A stretch of 64,000 nt of DNA from Zavarzinella sp. (GTDB lineage: Bacteria > Planctomycetota > Planctomycetia > Gemmatales > Gemmataceae): positions 186,001 through 250,000 of the forward strand of contig JAWKTI010000001.1 in assembly GCA_041399155.1 (NCBI GenBank). Reading direction: 5' to 3'. The notes under the pieces were generated by a model that was given only the letters and a program-made list of their open reading frames with translations, was not told the origin of the DNA and made no database searches. Of the stretch, positions 44,663 to 53,917 are shown in pieces (the stretch's first letter is position 1; every line of letters begins with the position of its first letter). The translations under genes were made by a program, and so were the position numbers.

Positions 44663-47600
44663 TTGAACAGTCGTTTATTCGTAAGAATATTGTCGTTTCA
44701 TCTGCTGCTGGCCACATCCGGTTGGGCACAGGACAGGATTCTCGATAATCCCGTGCTCGCTCAGTTGGAAAGTGCCCGACAACTGGCCGCTGCTGCAAAG
44801 TGGACTGAATCGCTCAGTGCATTTCAAAAAATTCTCGACACTGCACCCAACGAACTTGTTCCTGCCGATCAGCGTCACCATTTGCAGGCACGGTGGGAGG
44901 TTCATCGCTACATATCACTTTTTCCGACGGAAACATTAGCGGTTTATCGAAACCGACTGGATGGTCAGGTACAGAATCTGTTGAAGACAGCCTTGACTGA
45001 GAAAAATGATGCCTCCCTGCAGGATATTGTGGGGCGTTTTTTTTGTGCCACACCTACGGAACAAGCAATCAAGGAACTGGCAAGGCGTGCCACCCAACGT
45101 GGGGATCTGCTGGCAGCAGAACAATACTGGCATTGGTTGTTGCCACGCACCGCAGGTGAATCGAGCTTGCGATTTCCTAATCCGCAAACACCTGCAGCAC
45201 AAGCACTTGCGGAAATTATTTTCATCCAGATCATTCGAGGCGAACTGCCCCAGGCCCAGTTGCACCTGGACAAGTTAAAGCAAACGGCTCCGGAAGCAAC
45301 TGGTAAACTATGGCGTCAGGAAGGAAAACTGGTTGAACTGCTGCGGGTTCACCTGAAAAATGCATCGAAACTGGCACTGCCTGTTGACCGAACCCGTGTG
45401 GATCGTACCACTTTTGGTGGGTTTGTTGACCGAAATGCCACTCAAGTCGAAAGTTTGCCTTATTATTTTGCAGAATCGCCTGCGTGGGAAGTTCCTCTGC
45501 CACTGCCATTCAAGAATCCTGAGATTTTTCCAGACAATACCCCACACCATCCACGTGCGGTGGGTTTTCACCCGCTGGTCTTTGAAGATGAACTTTTTTT
45601 TGCATCCAACGCCCGCCTGGTGGGGATACCATTGCAAAAGCCAGAAACGACAATTCATTATCACGATCAAGCGATTATTGAAAATTCATTTCCCAGCGAT
45701 CACCCCCAGCCCACCACGCTAAGCAGGGTGGATGATCGGCTGTTGGCCAACATGGGTGGGAAACTGGCCGTACCTCTCAATCTGGATGCCGATCAGTCGA
45801 TCAGTTACATCGCCTGCTTTGGGAAGGTGAACGACGGCCCCAAACGTAAGTTGCTTTGGAAATTGTCCCCACCGAAAAGTGATTCGGTTCGCATCTGGAC
45901 TGGCTGCCCGGTCTACCACAATACCCGCTTGTATGCCACTTTCTGGACCGAAGAAGGCACGGGCGGCAGTCACCACGTTGCGTGCTACACCTGGAACGAG
46001 GATGAATCCCCACCAATACTACTGTGGGAAAAGAAGTTGCAACAAATCAGGGATCGTCTGGACGAGCCGATTTCACAGTTGCAACTGACGATTTCTGGCA
46101 ACACTTTAATCGTTACACCGGGTGCGGGGATCGTTTTTGGTCTGGAAGCTCTGAGCGGCAACTTTCTCTGGCAACATCACTACCCACAACGGGACGATAA
46201 CATCGTCATGGTGCGGGATACCTGCCCGGCCCTTGTTGCGGAAGAACAGGTGTTTCTTGCCCCACCGGATGCGGAACGGTTAATTTGCCTGAATCTGCAC
46301 ACAGGAGCGTTACGGTGGGAATTAACTGAAGTGCACGTATACCAGATGCTGGGTGTTGCTCATAATCGGTTGATTACTACCTTCCGTGGCGGACTTCCAG
46401 GTATCCGTGGGATTTCGATTTTTTCTGGTGCTGATTCTGGTGATACCGGCTGGACCATCCACGATCCTAACGGTTCGCATACTTTTGGACGTGGGCTGTT
46501 ATCCCACGATACGGTGCTGTGGCCCACCAAAAATGCATTGCATTTCCTCGATCCAGCAACAGGAAAGACGCAGCGAGCTTCCATTCGTAAATCTTTTGGA
46601 AATCTATACTTACATCGAAATCGTCTGTTGTCTATCGATGCAGTTAGCCTGGCAAGTTATCAGTGGGAAGCGTTTGATGCACCAGAAAAGAACCTGCAAT
46701 CAACTGTTCCAGGTTCCCCACAGTGGAAAGATATCTTCAATGCTGCCACCGCACGCGACTTAGAACAGTGTCTGCAAGTCACACCAGATCTGCCACTGAC
46801 TCTTCAGTGGGATCTCGTGCAACGCTATCTGCAGTTACGGGGTCGGTTGCCTGAACTGCCTGCAACAATTGATCCCCGCATCAAACTATTGGCAGGCACG
46901 AACAGCGATATCCCCACTGATTCACCACTGTTTTCTATTCGTGATGAACAGGGCATTCCCAGACGGTATTCGGATTGGGCAGCTCCTAAGAAATTGACCA
47001 CGAAACCGGATTTAAAAAAGATTCATTTCGTATCAGGGGCGGTCGTTCCCCCGACGAGAACACCATTAGATGTGCTGAAACAGGAACAGACTGTGGTTAA
47101 GAACGGCATGTTCAACACAAAGACCTATCCGTTGGGCATCCCACTTTCGGGAAATGGTCCCCTGGCTGTACAGCGTGGGCAGCAAGTGGATTTTCTGGAT
47201 CAGAACCGACTGATTGAACTGGATTTTGCAGCGGAAAGCACGCACGGCGATGTAGAGCAATGCCTGATCGTGGGCCCGCAGGGCGTTGCTGCGTGTAACC
47301 TGCAAACAGGCAAACTGTTATGGCAGATTCTGGCCAATTCTCTACCCGTTTTTCATGCGGGAAACTACTTCGCACCAGAACGGGAAACCAATTCTGCTTT
47401 TTTGTTGGTGGCACAAAACCAGCAGCAATTGTGCTTCTTTTGCCACAATCAACGTTCGGTGGTGATCTATGATCGAACTACGGGGAATTTGCTTGGGCAC
47501 TTACGGATAGAAAATGATGTTTATGAGCATTTTCAATCGGCGACACTGCTCGAAAATAGACAATTACTGACAGTTGATACCACTGGGAAAGTGGTATGCT

Positions 47601-48394
47601 GGGACCTGACGCACACTGTTCCCAAAGAAATCTGGTACAAAAAATTCCCACGTGGGCAAGCGGTATGCCATGCTATTGATGGTGATATCGCCATATTGTC
47701 ATTCAGCAATCTGATCGCCAGCCTGCAAACCAAAGCAGGCAAATTGAACTGGCAGCTATCATTCGACAACGAATTTGACCATGCTGGTGCCCCAGCAGGC
47801 ATCATCGATTCTAACTGGGGCATTCTGGTGCTGGAAAAACGCAATTATGGCGTTGTTGCCAATCTGATCTCCCGCCAAACGGGCAAAAAACTGTGGCAGG
47901 AAGAAGTCTATCTGGGCATTCAGGTACACGATATTCAATTGCAGCAACAATTTGCCACTTTCATTACCGATACCCATGTTGGCCAACTGGACTTGATTCC
48001 TGGCAAACGTACCTGGCGGCAACTGCTGCCCCAGGCGGAGAAATATACGCAGATTCATTGGGCCAACCAATCGCTGATTCTTACGCCAAAAGCACTTACG
48101 CCAAATCAGGGAACTGGTTACTGGGCAGACCATCTCGCACAATGGCTGATTCATCGCCAGTGGTTTCGCATCCTGGAATTCCCACTATTGGGATGGGACG
48201 ATCACCCACTTCCCGTGCAGGTGGTGCAGCCCGCAACCGGGAAAATGGAAGCGATTTCAAAACTGCTTGCAGGTGGGCCGGAATTGGTCATAAAATTCCC
48301 ATCTGGCAGGAAAGAAATGGTGCTGATGACGAATCGGGCGATTCACCGATTTCCGGCACCGTTGCCCATACCGACCAACAAGGAAACGCCATGA
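44663..48394 (+). CDS. Giant exported PQQ-like beta-propeller protein
   Basis: A 1243-residue protein with a TTG start at 44663, preceded by AGAGG about 6 nt upstream, opening a signal peptide (ILSFHLLLATSGWAQ). A helical amino-terminal third (ESARQLAAAAKWTESLSAF, TPR-like) leads into propeller repeats (GLEALSGNFLWQHH; LHTGALRWELTE; QTGKLLWQILANS; QTGKKLWQEEVY). It resembles BamB or quinoprotein propellers, but no catalytic site can be assigned. Its TGA stop overlaps the MoxR ATG (ATGA, 48391-48394), implying translational coupling. Confidence 0.88.
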   Translation: MNSRLFVRILSFHLLLATSGWAQDRILDNPVLAQLESARQLAAAAKWTESLSAFQKILDTAPNELVPADQRHHLQARWEVHRYISLFPTETLAVYRNRLDGQVQNLLKTALTEKNDASLQDIVGRFFCATPTEQAIKELARRATQRGDLLAAEQYWHWLLPRTAGESSLRFPNPQTPAAQALAEIIFIQIIRGELPQAQLHLDKLKQTAPEATGKLWRQEGKLVELLRVHLKNASKLALPVDRTRVDRTTFGGFVDRNATQVESLPYYFAESPAWEVPLPLPFKNPEIFPDNTPHHPRAVGFHPLVFEDELFFASNARLVGIPLQKPETTIHYHDQAIIENSFPSDHPQPTTLSRVDDRLLANMGGKLAVPLNLDADQSISYIACFGKVNDGPKRKLLWKLSPPKSDSVRIWTGCPVYHNTRLYATFWTEEGTGGSHHVACYTWNEDESPPILLWEKKLQQIRDRLDEPISQLQLTISGNTLIVTPGAGIVFGLEALSGNFLWQHHYPQRDDNIVMVRDTCPALVAEEQVFLAPPDAERLICLNLHTGALRWELTEVHVYQMLGVAHNRLITTFRGGLPGIRGISIFSGADSGDTGWTIHDPNGSHTFGRGLLSHDTVLWPTKNALHFLDPATGKTQRASIRKSFGNLYLHRNRLLSIDAVSLASYQWEAFDAPEKNLQSTVPGSPQWKDIFNAATARDLEQCLQVTPDLPLTLQWDLVQRYLQLRGRLPELPATIDPRIKLLAGTNSDIPTDSPLFSIRDEQGIPRRYSDWAAPKKLTTKPDLKKIHFVSGAVVPPTRTPLDVLKQEQTVVKNGMFNTKTYPLGIPLSGNGPLAVQRGQQVDFLDQNRLIELDFAAESTHGDVEQCLIVGPQGVAACNLQTGKLLWQILANSLPVFHAGNYFAPERETNSAFLLVAQNQQQLCFFCHNQRSVVIYDRTTGNLLGHLRIENDVYEHFQSATLLENRQLLTVDTTGKVVCWDLTHTVPKEIWYKKFPRGQAVCHAIDGDIAILSFSNLIASLQTKAGKLNWQLSFDNEFDHAGAPAGIIDSNWGILVLEKRNYGVVANLISRQTGKKLWQEEVYLGIQVHDIQLQQQFATFITDTHVGQLDLIPGKRTWRQLLPQAEKYTQIHWANQSLILTPKALTPNQGTGYWADHLAQWLIHRQWFRILEFPLLGWDDHPLPVQVVQPATGKMEAISKLLAGGPELVIKFPSGRKEMVLMTNRAIHRFPAPLPIPTNKETP

Positions 48395-49419
48395 CTGTGA
48401 CTGAGGGGACAATCGAAGAGTTTGCCGATCTGGATGCCGCCGACCAGTTGCGTCGCACGGCAGAACGGGTGCTGGCTGAGTGCCGCAAAGTCATTGTGGG
48501 GCAGAATGATGTGTTAGAGCAACTGCTCATTGCTTTACTGGCACGTGGCCACTGCCTGCTTGTGGGGGTGCCTGGACTGGCGAAAACACTGATGATCCGC
48601 ACGCTGGCCGAGGCAATGGAACTCACTTTCAACCGGATACAGTTTACTCCCGACCTGATGCCTTCCGATGTTACTGGTACGGAAATTCTGCAGGATGATC
48701 CGGTTTCCGGTACCCGTGGCTTTCAGTTTTTCCGTGGGCCGTTGTTTTCCAATGTGCTGCTGGCCGACGAAATCAACCGCACCCCACCCAAAACGCAATC
48801 TGCACTGTTGGAAGCGATGGCCGAACGCCAGGTAACCGTCAGTGGGACACGACACACGTTGCCAGATCCTTTTTTTGTACTGGCGACGCAGAATCCAATT
48901 GAGCAGGAAGGCACCTACCCATTGCCAGAAGCCCAACTCGACCGCTTTATGTTCAATGTGCTGGTTGATTACCCCAGTGAAGATGAAGAATATCTCATTG
49001 TTGAAGCGACCACCAAGCCAAAGAAGGCATTAATTGAACGTGTTGTCAGTGGGCCGGAATTGCTGGAAATGCAGCAATTGGTGCTGAAGGTTCCTGCGGC
49101 ACCGCATGTCATTCGTTATGCGATGCAGTTGGCACGTGCCACACGCAAAAATTCGGAAACCCCTGGCAGTGAACTGATCCGGGAATATGTCACCTGGGGT
49201 GCAGGCCCACGTGCCAGCCAATACCTGATACTGGCTGGGAAAGCACGTGCGTTACTGCATGGCCGCACGTATGTCAGCACGGATGATATTAAGAAAGTTG
49301 CACTGCCCGTTCTGCGTCATCGCATCTTAACCAATTTTAATGCTGAAGCGGATGGCATTACTTCAGACAATATTGTGGAAAAATTATTGCAGGCCATTCC
49401 CACATCCAGTGGGGGATAG
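48391..49419 (+). CDS. MoxR-family AAA+ ATPase
   Basis: 343 residues from the ATG at 48391, with AAGGA 6 nt upstream. Walker A is LLVGVPGLAKTL. Walker B and the MoxR signature are LLADEINRTPPKTQSALLEA; sensor 1 is FVLATQNPIEQEGTYPLPEA. The C-terminal lid (TYVSTDDIKKVALPVLRHR) is intact. MoxR ATPases act as chaperones maturing partner enzymes, usually with VWA/DUF58 proteins. Here the coupled partner is the giant propeller protein, with no DUF58 or VWA gene adjacent. Confidence 0.93.
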   Translation: MTVTEGTIEEFADLDAADQLRRTAERVLAECRKVIVGQNDVLEQLLIALLARGHCLLVGVPGLAKTLMIRTLAEAMELTFNRIQFTPDLMPSDVTGTEILQDDPVSGTRGFQFFRGPLFSNVLLADEINRTPPKTQSALLEAMAERQVTVSGTRHTLPDPFFVLATQNPIEQEGTYPLPEAQLDRFMFNVLVDYPSEDEEYLIVEATTKPKKALIERVVSGPELLEMQQLVLKVPAAPHVIRYAMQLARATRKNSETPGSELIREYVTWGAGPRASQYLILAGKARALLHGRTYVSTDDIKKVALPVLRHRILTNFNAEADGITSDNIVEKLLQAIPTSSGG

Positions 49420-49431
49420 CAGGGTCTGGAA

Positions 49432-49842
49432 ATGAACCATCCATTGTTCGTTTATGGCACTTTACTCAGTAGTTCGTCACATCCGATGAGTAACTATTTA
49501 GCCAGCAGGGCCACATTGCTGGGTGCTGCCCGCCTGCACTGTGCCTGTTTATACGATCTTGGAACATACCCGGCAATTCAGTTCACCAATCAGGTAACCT
49601 CACCAGTTGTGGGTGAACTTTATCAGCTTCACGAAGATCAATTTGCCGAAACTATTGCTGCGCTAGATAGTTATGAAGGGATTGGCCCAGCTAGTACCAT
49701 ACCTGACTTATATGAAAGGCTTGTGGTATCCGTAGAGTTCAACCGCAGCACGTGCCAGGCCTGGACTTACGTCATGCACAGCATCCCAGAAAGTGCCGTG
49801 TTGGTTCCCACTGGGGACTATTCAACATGGCACCGAGTATGA
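49432..49842 (+). CDS. Gamma-glutamylcyclotransferase-like (AIG2) protein
   Basis: 136 residues. The GGCT fold motif FVYGTLLSSSSHP lies at the amino terminus, with VVGELYQLHEDQ in the middle and IAALDSYEGIGP near the end, which carries the family's YEG with the candidate catalytic Glu. It may cleave or form gamma-glutamylamine bonds; the substrate is unknown. It starts 12 nt after the MoxR stop and is probably co-transcribed. Confidence 0.85.
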   Translation: MNHPLFVYGTLLSSSSHPMSNYLASRATLLGAARLHCACLYDLGTYPAIQFTNQVTSPVVGELYQLHEDQFAETIAALDSYEGIGPASTIPDLYERLVVSVEFNRSTCQAWTYVMHSIPESAVLVPTGDYSTWHRV

Positions 49843-50233
49843 AATAATTTTCATACTTAACCTTTCTTGTGACATCCTGACATTCGCCTGATTGTTATTT
49901 GTCCAGAATATCCAAAATAGTTCCCATTGACTCAAGTAATTACCTTAAAAGAACTTGCGACGAAGTACTTTTGAAATTTCTCGCTCACAGTACAACAAAA
50001 TTCCTGATTTTAACCTTACCGTGGATATATGATATGTGCGTGAAAAAACGTACATGCTGTGGTTTGTGTCGATGTCGGAACCTGTTGCATCCATACCGCA
50101 GGGTGAAATTTTTCTCATTTTCAAACAATTGTTTGAAAGTCTCTTGTGTAATTTCACGCCACAGATTACGATTGAAAAATTAGCGGATCGTATTCACGAT
50201 CCCTCTTTTCTCATCATTTCAGGAGAATTAGTC
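49843..50233 (+). other. Intergenic region upstream of DUF1559 gene
   Basis: No gene is supported; an apparent ORF extension from 50036 has no family similarity. It contains a perfect 20-bp palindrome (listed separately). Confidence 0.5.
50119..50138. promoter_or_regulatory. 20-bp perfect palindrome
   Basis: TTTCAAACAATTGTTTGAAA is fully self-complementary about the centre. It lies 95 nt upstream of the DUF1559 GTG start, a typical place for a dimeric repressor site. No regulator is assignable. Confidence 0.5.
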
Positions 50234-51175
50234 GTGTCGAAAAAGTATCATCGTTCCGGCTTCACATTGATCGAATTATTGGTGGTGATTGCAATTATCG
50301 CAATCCTGATTGGCTTGCTCTTGCCCGCAGTTCAGAAAGTTCGGGAAGCTGCTAACCGCAGTAAGTGTACCAATAATCTCAAACAACTTGGCATTGGGAT
50401 GCACGCCCACAACGATGGCGTGGGAACTTTGCCACAAGGGCAGTACAACAATTTTTATTCCAACGATGCCCCATGGATACGTGGCTGCTGGGTGCAACCA
50501 TTGTTGCCATACATCGAACAGGATAATCTTTACCGACTGTATGAAGCATCTGTCGCCATCAATGGTAACTGGGCATTACTGGCACCGGACAAGCAAACCC
50601 TCATCCCGACTCTAATGTGCCCATCAGATCCGAACAGCCCCAAAACAGATACGCTCGATGGCAACACAGTTACCTATCCCACAGGTGCCACAGCATCGCA
50701 GAAGCAGGGGATGCACACCAACTATGTGGTGTGTGCTGGTTCAACCACTTATAGTGCTAACGGACAGAACATGAATGGTATGTTCTTTGTCAAATCCCGT
50801 ACGCGGTTATCTGATGTTACCGATGGCCTGTCAAACACCATCATGGTGGGCGAAATCAACGTGGTTCGCGATACTAACCGCAACGATCTACGAGGCCGAT
50901 ACAGTAATTCCTGGGAAGGGAACAACTGGTTCAGCACCTTTGGCCCACCGAATACCCCCACGCCCGACGTGCAGAGTTATCAGGGCATCACTACCCCACG
51001 TGCACCGATTGTGAATGCTGGTGCGGTGGTACTCTATACCCGCAGCCATCATACAGGTGGCGTGAATGTGTGCCTGGGCGATGGTTCCTGCCGCTTTGTG
51101 CGAAACTCGGTAACACCTACAGCCTTTAATGCAATGGGCAGCCGCAATGGTGGGGAAGTCAATTCGATTGATTGA
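50234..51175 (+). CDS. DUF1559 prepilin-like protein
   Basis: 313 residues from GTG 50234, chosen because AGGAGA lies 7 nt upstream. It gives the classic short leader SKKYHRSG before FTLIELLVVIAIIAILIGL. The prepilin helix (cleavage after Gly before Phe) is followed by LLPAVQKVREAANRSKC and a conserved C-terminal HHTGGVNVCLGDGSCRFV. Planctomycetes carry large families of these type IV pilin-like or pseudopilin-like proteins; their role is unknown. Confidence 0.93.
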   Translation: MSKKYHRSGFTLIELLVVIAIIAILIGLLLPAVQKVREAANRSKCTNNLKQLGIGMHAHNDGVGTLPQGQYNNFYSNDAPWIRGCWVQPLLPYIEQDNLYRLYEASVAINGNWALLAPDKQTLIPTLMCPSDPNSPKTDTLDGNTVTYPTGATASQKQGMHTNYVVCAGSTTYSANGQNMNGMFFVKSRTRLSDVTDGLSNTIMVGEINVVRDTNRNDLRGRYSNSWEGNNWFSTFGPPNTPTPDVQSYQGITTPRAPIVNAGAVVLYTRSHHTGGVNVCLGDGSCRFVRNSVTPTAFNAMGSRNGGEVNSID

Positions 51176-51253
51176 TTTTGAAAAGTTGCATTTCTATTCG
51201 GAAACTGATTGAATGCACAAACAGTGAATGTTCGTCACAGCCACAAGCTTCAA

Positions 51254-53395
51254 CTATTTGATCCCTTTCAGTGCCTTTTCTGCCAGTGGCTTGTACTGTG
51301 CGGGAACTTTGTCCATTGAATCAACGGTGGTGGTTTTACCGTTGTCTTCAATAACAATGCTGTCTGCCACGGGTGAACCGGTTTCTTTCGAACCTGCCAC
51401 GCTGACTTTCACACCATTGGAAGTAACAATGGCGGTGAAGCTATCGCCAGAAATCTGAACCTGCATCGATTCCTGGGCAATGTTTGCACCTTGAGGGAAA
51501 GCAGGGATGGGTGGTGCAACAACTGGAGGCACAGGAAAGACAGGTGCAAAGCCACCTGGCAGGTTACCAGGATTGATCGGAATCACCTGAATACCTGGGA
51601 ATGGTGCCGCCATTGGTTCCTCTTTCACTTCAGGAAGTTTTACATCCTTGATGGTTTCTTTTTTCCCTTTTCGAAGCACCACAATATCAACTGCAGTATC
51701 TGGCTTGATCTCATCAATATTCTTCTTGAATGCTGCAGGATCGTTGGGCACCGCTTTGCCATTCACTTCCAGAATAATATCGTGGGGCTTGATACCCGCT
51801 TTCCCAGCAACAGATTGTGCTGGAACATCTTTCGCAATCAGACCACGGTCCACTGGCAGGTCGAGTTGATTGATCAGTGTTTCGTTGGGGCGATCCACGG
51901 TAATACCCAGACGGCCTTGTCCACCGATGGGTGCAAATGGATTAAACGCCTGCATCCCGTTTGGTCCATTGATGATGATCCGGCCCTGCACGCCACCACC
52001 TGGGAAAACAGGCGCTGCTACGCCAGGTTGCTGTGGCATTTTTTGCATCAGCTGCTGAATACGCTGCATCATTTCCGCCTGCATTTTTTCCAGATCAATC
52101 CGCATTTTGTCAAAGTCGTCGCGGATTTCTCCCTGCTGAACAGGTGGCTTCGGTGCGTCTACCTTGGGAGCTTCTTTTTCTTCTTTTTTCGGTGCAGGTG
52201 GTGCAGCCACAATTTCTGTGGTAGGTTGCAGAGCAATTCCACCCAACACCAGGGCTGTCGTACCTACGACACCTGCGAACACACCACGCCATAGCTTCGA
52301 CATCTTCGTTTGCATTTTTTTCTCCGACTTCACTAACATTTCGATCCTCCGATATAACTGGGAACGACCGTGGGACATTCCCATAGCAAGTGCGGGCATT
52401 CGCCCTGCCTGGGAATACATCAACAACATTTCTGCATAAGCCACTGGAGCTAGCTTTTCACCTAATGCCAGGCGATCTGCAAGCATTTCCTGAGCTACGC
52501 GCATTTCGCGTACCAGCCAGTGTCCCCACGGAAAGATCCAGAAAACAGTTTGATACACCCCAGCCAGCAACAGGCGGGCAGGGTCTTTTCTTTCCAGGTG
52601 ACTCACTTCGTGGCGAATCACCCCCTCTAACTGCTGCGGTTGAAACAGCAGATCAAGCGACAGCACCACTCGTGGCTTCCAGATGCCAAAGCAACTGGCA
52701 CCACGGATGACGTGGGAAACATGAAAATCATATTTTCGCAACGTCAGTGTGCGGGCAATTTCTTCGCACCGTGCCCGATAAACAGGTGGGATGGGTAACG
52801 AATGCTTCCAGATACGCTGTACCTGAACGGCAGCCCAGATCATCCGCACCGCACCCACCAGCAAGCCAACCAGGTAAATTGCCACAACGACATGCCACCA
52901 GGTAACTTGCGTTGATTCTTTCAGCGCAGGTGGTGCGGCAACATAACCCGCTTGTACTTTCTCATCAATTTGCTTTGGTGCGAGCGTTTGCAATCGATGA
53001 GCGTTCTTTAACTTTTCTCCTGGTGGCACGGCAATCTGAGGTATTCCATTCAACATTGGTGCGTTCTCGTTCATCACCAATTGATTGGGAAACAAAACCG
53101 TCACGGGTGATGCAACGATGAGAGAACTATCATCTTTTCCGGTAGCAGGTGGCACTTCAGCTGTCTGCTGGACTGCAATCGTTCCAGTCACAACAGGAAT
53201 TTTCCAGATCGCGGGCAACGCACAAAGCAACAACGCACCCAGCGTGGCCAACATGGTGCAGGTTGACCAGAAAACGCGGTGAATCGGTTGCCGCAACAGG
53301 TAACGCACTCCCCACCAACCCAGTAAAGAGATGGTGGCAGTGGCTAGCAATGCCTGGACGGCACCGTGGTAGTGATTAATGAGAAAATCAGTCAC
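51254..53395 (-). CDS. BlaR1/MecR1-like M56 metallopeptidase with PDZ domain
   Basis: About 713 residues from GTG 53395, which overlaps the BlaI stop by 8 nt. Several membrane helices lie in the first third. The zinc-protease motif VIRHEVSHLERKD is near residue 260, followed by a downstream AQEMLADRLAL (family glutamate). A Pro/Lys-rich linker and Met/Gln coiled region follow, then a PDZ domain (GRLGITVDRPNETLI; AGIKPHDIILEVNGKAVPND). A short beta tail ends the protein. BlaR1 proteins sense a signal and trigger BlaI cleavage; here the sensor domain seems replaced by PDZ. Confidence 0.9.
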   Translation of the reverse strand: MTDFLINHYHGAVQALLATATISLLGWWGVRYLLRQPIHRVFWSTCTMLATLGALLLCALPAIWKIPVVTGTIAVQQTAEVPPATGKDDSSLIVASPVTVLFPNQLVMNENAPMLNGIPQIAVPPGEKLKNAHRLQTLAPKQIDEKVQAGYVAAPPALKESTQVTWWHVVVAIYLVGLLVGAVRMIWAAVQVQRIWKHSLPIPPVYRARCEEIARTLTLRKYDFHVSHVIRGASCFGIWKPRVVLSLDLLFQPQQLEGVIRHEVSHLERKDPARLLLAGVYQTVFWIFPWGHWLVREMRVAQEMLADRLALGEKLAPVAYAEMLLMYSQAGRMPALAMGMSHGRSQLYRRIEMLVKSEKKMQTKMSKLWRGVFAGVVGTTALVLGGIALQPTTEIVAAPPAPKKEEKEAPKVDAPKPPVQQGEIRDDFDKMRIDLEKMQAEMMQRIQQLMQKMPQQPGVAAPVFPGGGVQGRIIINGPNGMQAFNPFAPIGGQGRLGITVDRPNETLINQLDLPVDRGLIAKDVPAQSVAGKAGIKPHDIILEVNGKAVPNDPAAFKKNIDEIKPDTAVDIVVLRKGKKETIKDVKLPEVKEEPMAAPFPGIQVIPINPGNLPGGFAPVFPVPPVVAPPIPAFPQGANIAQESMQVQISGDSFTAIVTSNGVKVSVAGSKETGSPVADSIVIEDNGKTTTVDSMDKVPAQYKPLAEKALKGIK

Positions 53396-53783
53396 AGTTC
53401 GCCCCCGTCTGGTCCGCACGTGCGGCAGCAATCATTGCTGAAATCTTTTCCAATTCTTCTGCTGGGATTTTTTCAGCCCGAATCAGGGTCATCATTAAGT
53501 TGGTGGCGGCACCATCAAACACGCGATCCAGAAACCGCGTTGCCGATTCCTCTCGACTGTATCGTGCGGTATAGATGAACGTGCGGCCTTCCACCGCATA
53601 GTCGACCAGATTCTTGGTCTGCATGATCCGCAACAATGTCTGCACCGTGTTGTAGGCAATCGGTTCGATCATATTTGCCTGCATCTGCAGGTGGACCTGC
53701 CGCACACTGGACGCACCGTGATCCCACAGGACCTTCAGGATTTCCAGTTCACGTCCAGTGGGAGAGGGAAGCTCGTTCACCAT
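53388..53783 (-). CDS. BlaI/MecI/CopY-family repressor
   Basis: 131 residues from the ATG at 53783. The winged helix is clear (SPTGRELEILKVLWDHGASS; YNTVQTLLRIMQTKNLVDYA), followed by a C-terminal dimerisation helix bundle. AGGTG lies immediately before the start. It represses its own operon and is inactivated by proteolysis under control of its M56 partner, encoded next with overlapping stop/start. Confidence 0.93.
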   Translation of the reverse strand: MVNELPSPTGRELEILKVLWDHGASSVRQVHLQMQANMIEPIAYNTVQTLLRIMQTKNLVDYAVEGRTFIYTARYSREESATRFLDRVFDGAATNLMMTLIRAEKIPAEELEKISAMIAAARADQTGANCD

Positions 53784-53787
53784 TTTC

Positions 53788-53838
53788 ACCTAACTCTTTA
53801 AGACTTAGGTATTGTAACCGCCCCACATGTGGTGTCAA
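53788..53838 (-). promoter_or_regulatory. Promoter and dyad operator of the BlaI-M56 operon
   Basis: On the minus strand, a TTGACA box (53838-53833) and TACAAT box (53816-53811) are 16 nt apart. Immediately downstream is a near-perfect inverted repeat ACCTAAGTCTTAAAGAGTTAGGT (53810-53788, 10 of 11 positions paired). This would cover the transcription start and the ribosome-binding site, a fitting autorepression site for the BlaI-type repressor. Confidence 0.75.
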
Positions 53839-53856
53839 GTGGGTTGTTACAATCCA

Positions 53857-53880
53857 GGCGACGTGGCAGAATTGGTAAGA
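53857..53880 (+). other. Possible tRNA 5'-end remnant
   Basis: GGCGACGTGGCAGAATTGGT followed by AAG resembles the acceptor and D-arm of a leucine-type tRNA. No anticodon arm, variable arm or T-arm follows, so it cannot be functional. It lies between the BlaI promoter and the TerC gene. Confidence 0.35.
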
Positions 53881-53917
53881 TGAGAGATTGCTGTGTAAGG
53901 CATTTGCTGAGGAAAAA

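Noticed and set aside
47893..48390. 166-residue N-terminal extension of the MoxR ATPase
   Set aside because: It overlaps the propeller gene entirely in another frame, and the ATG at 48391 has a Shine-Dalgarno sequence and an ATGA overlap.
50036..50233. 66-residue N-terminal extension of the DUF1559 protein
   Set aside because: It would bury the prepilin helix; GTG 50234 has a good Shine-Dalgarno sequence and gives the standard leader.
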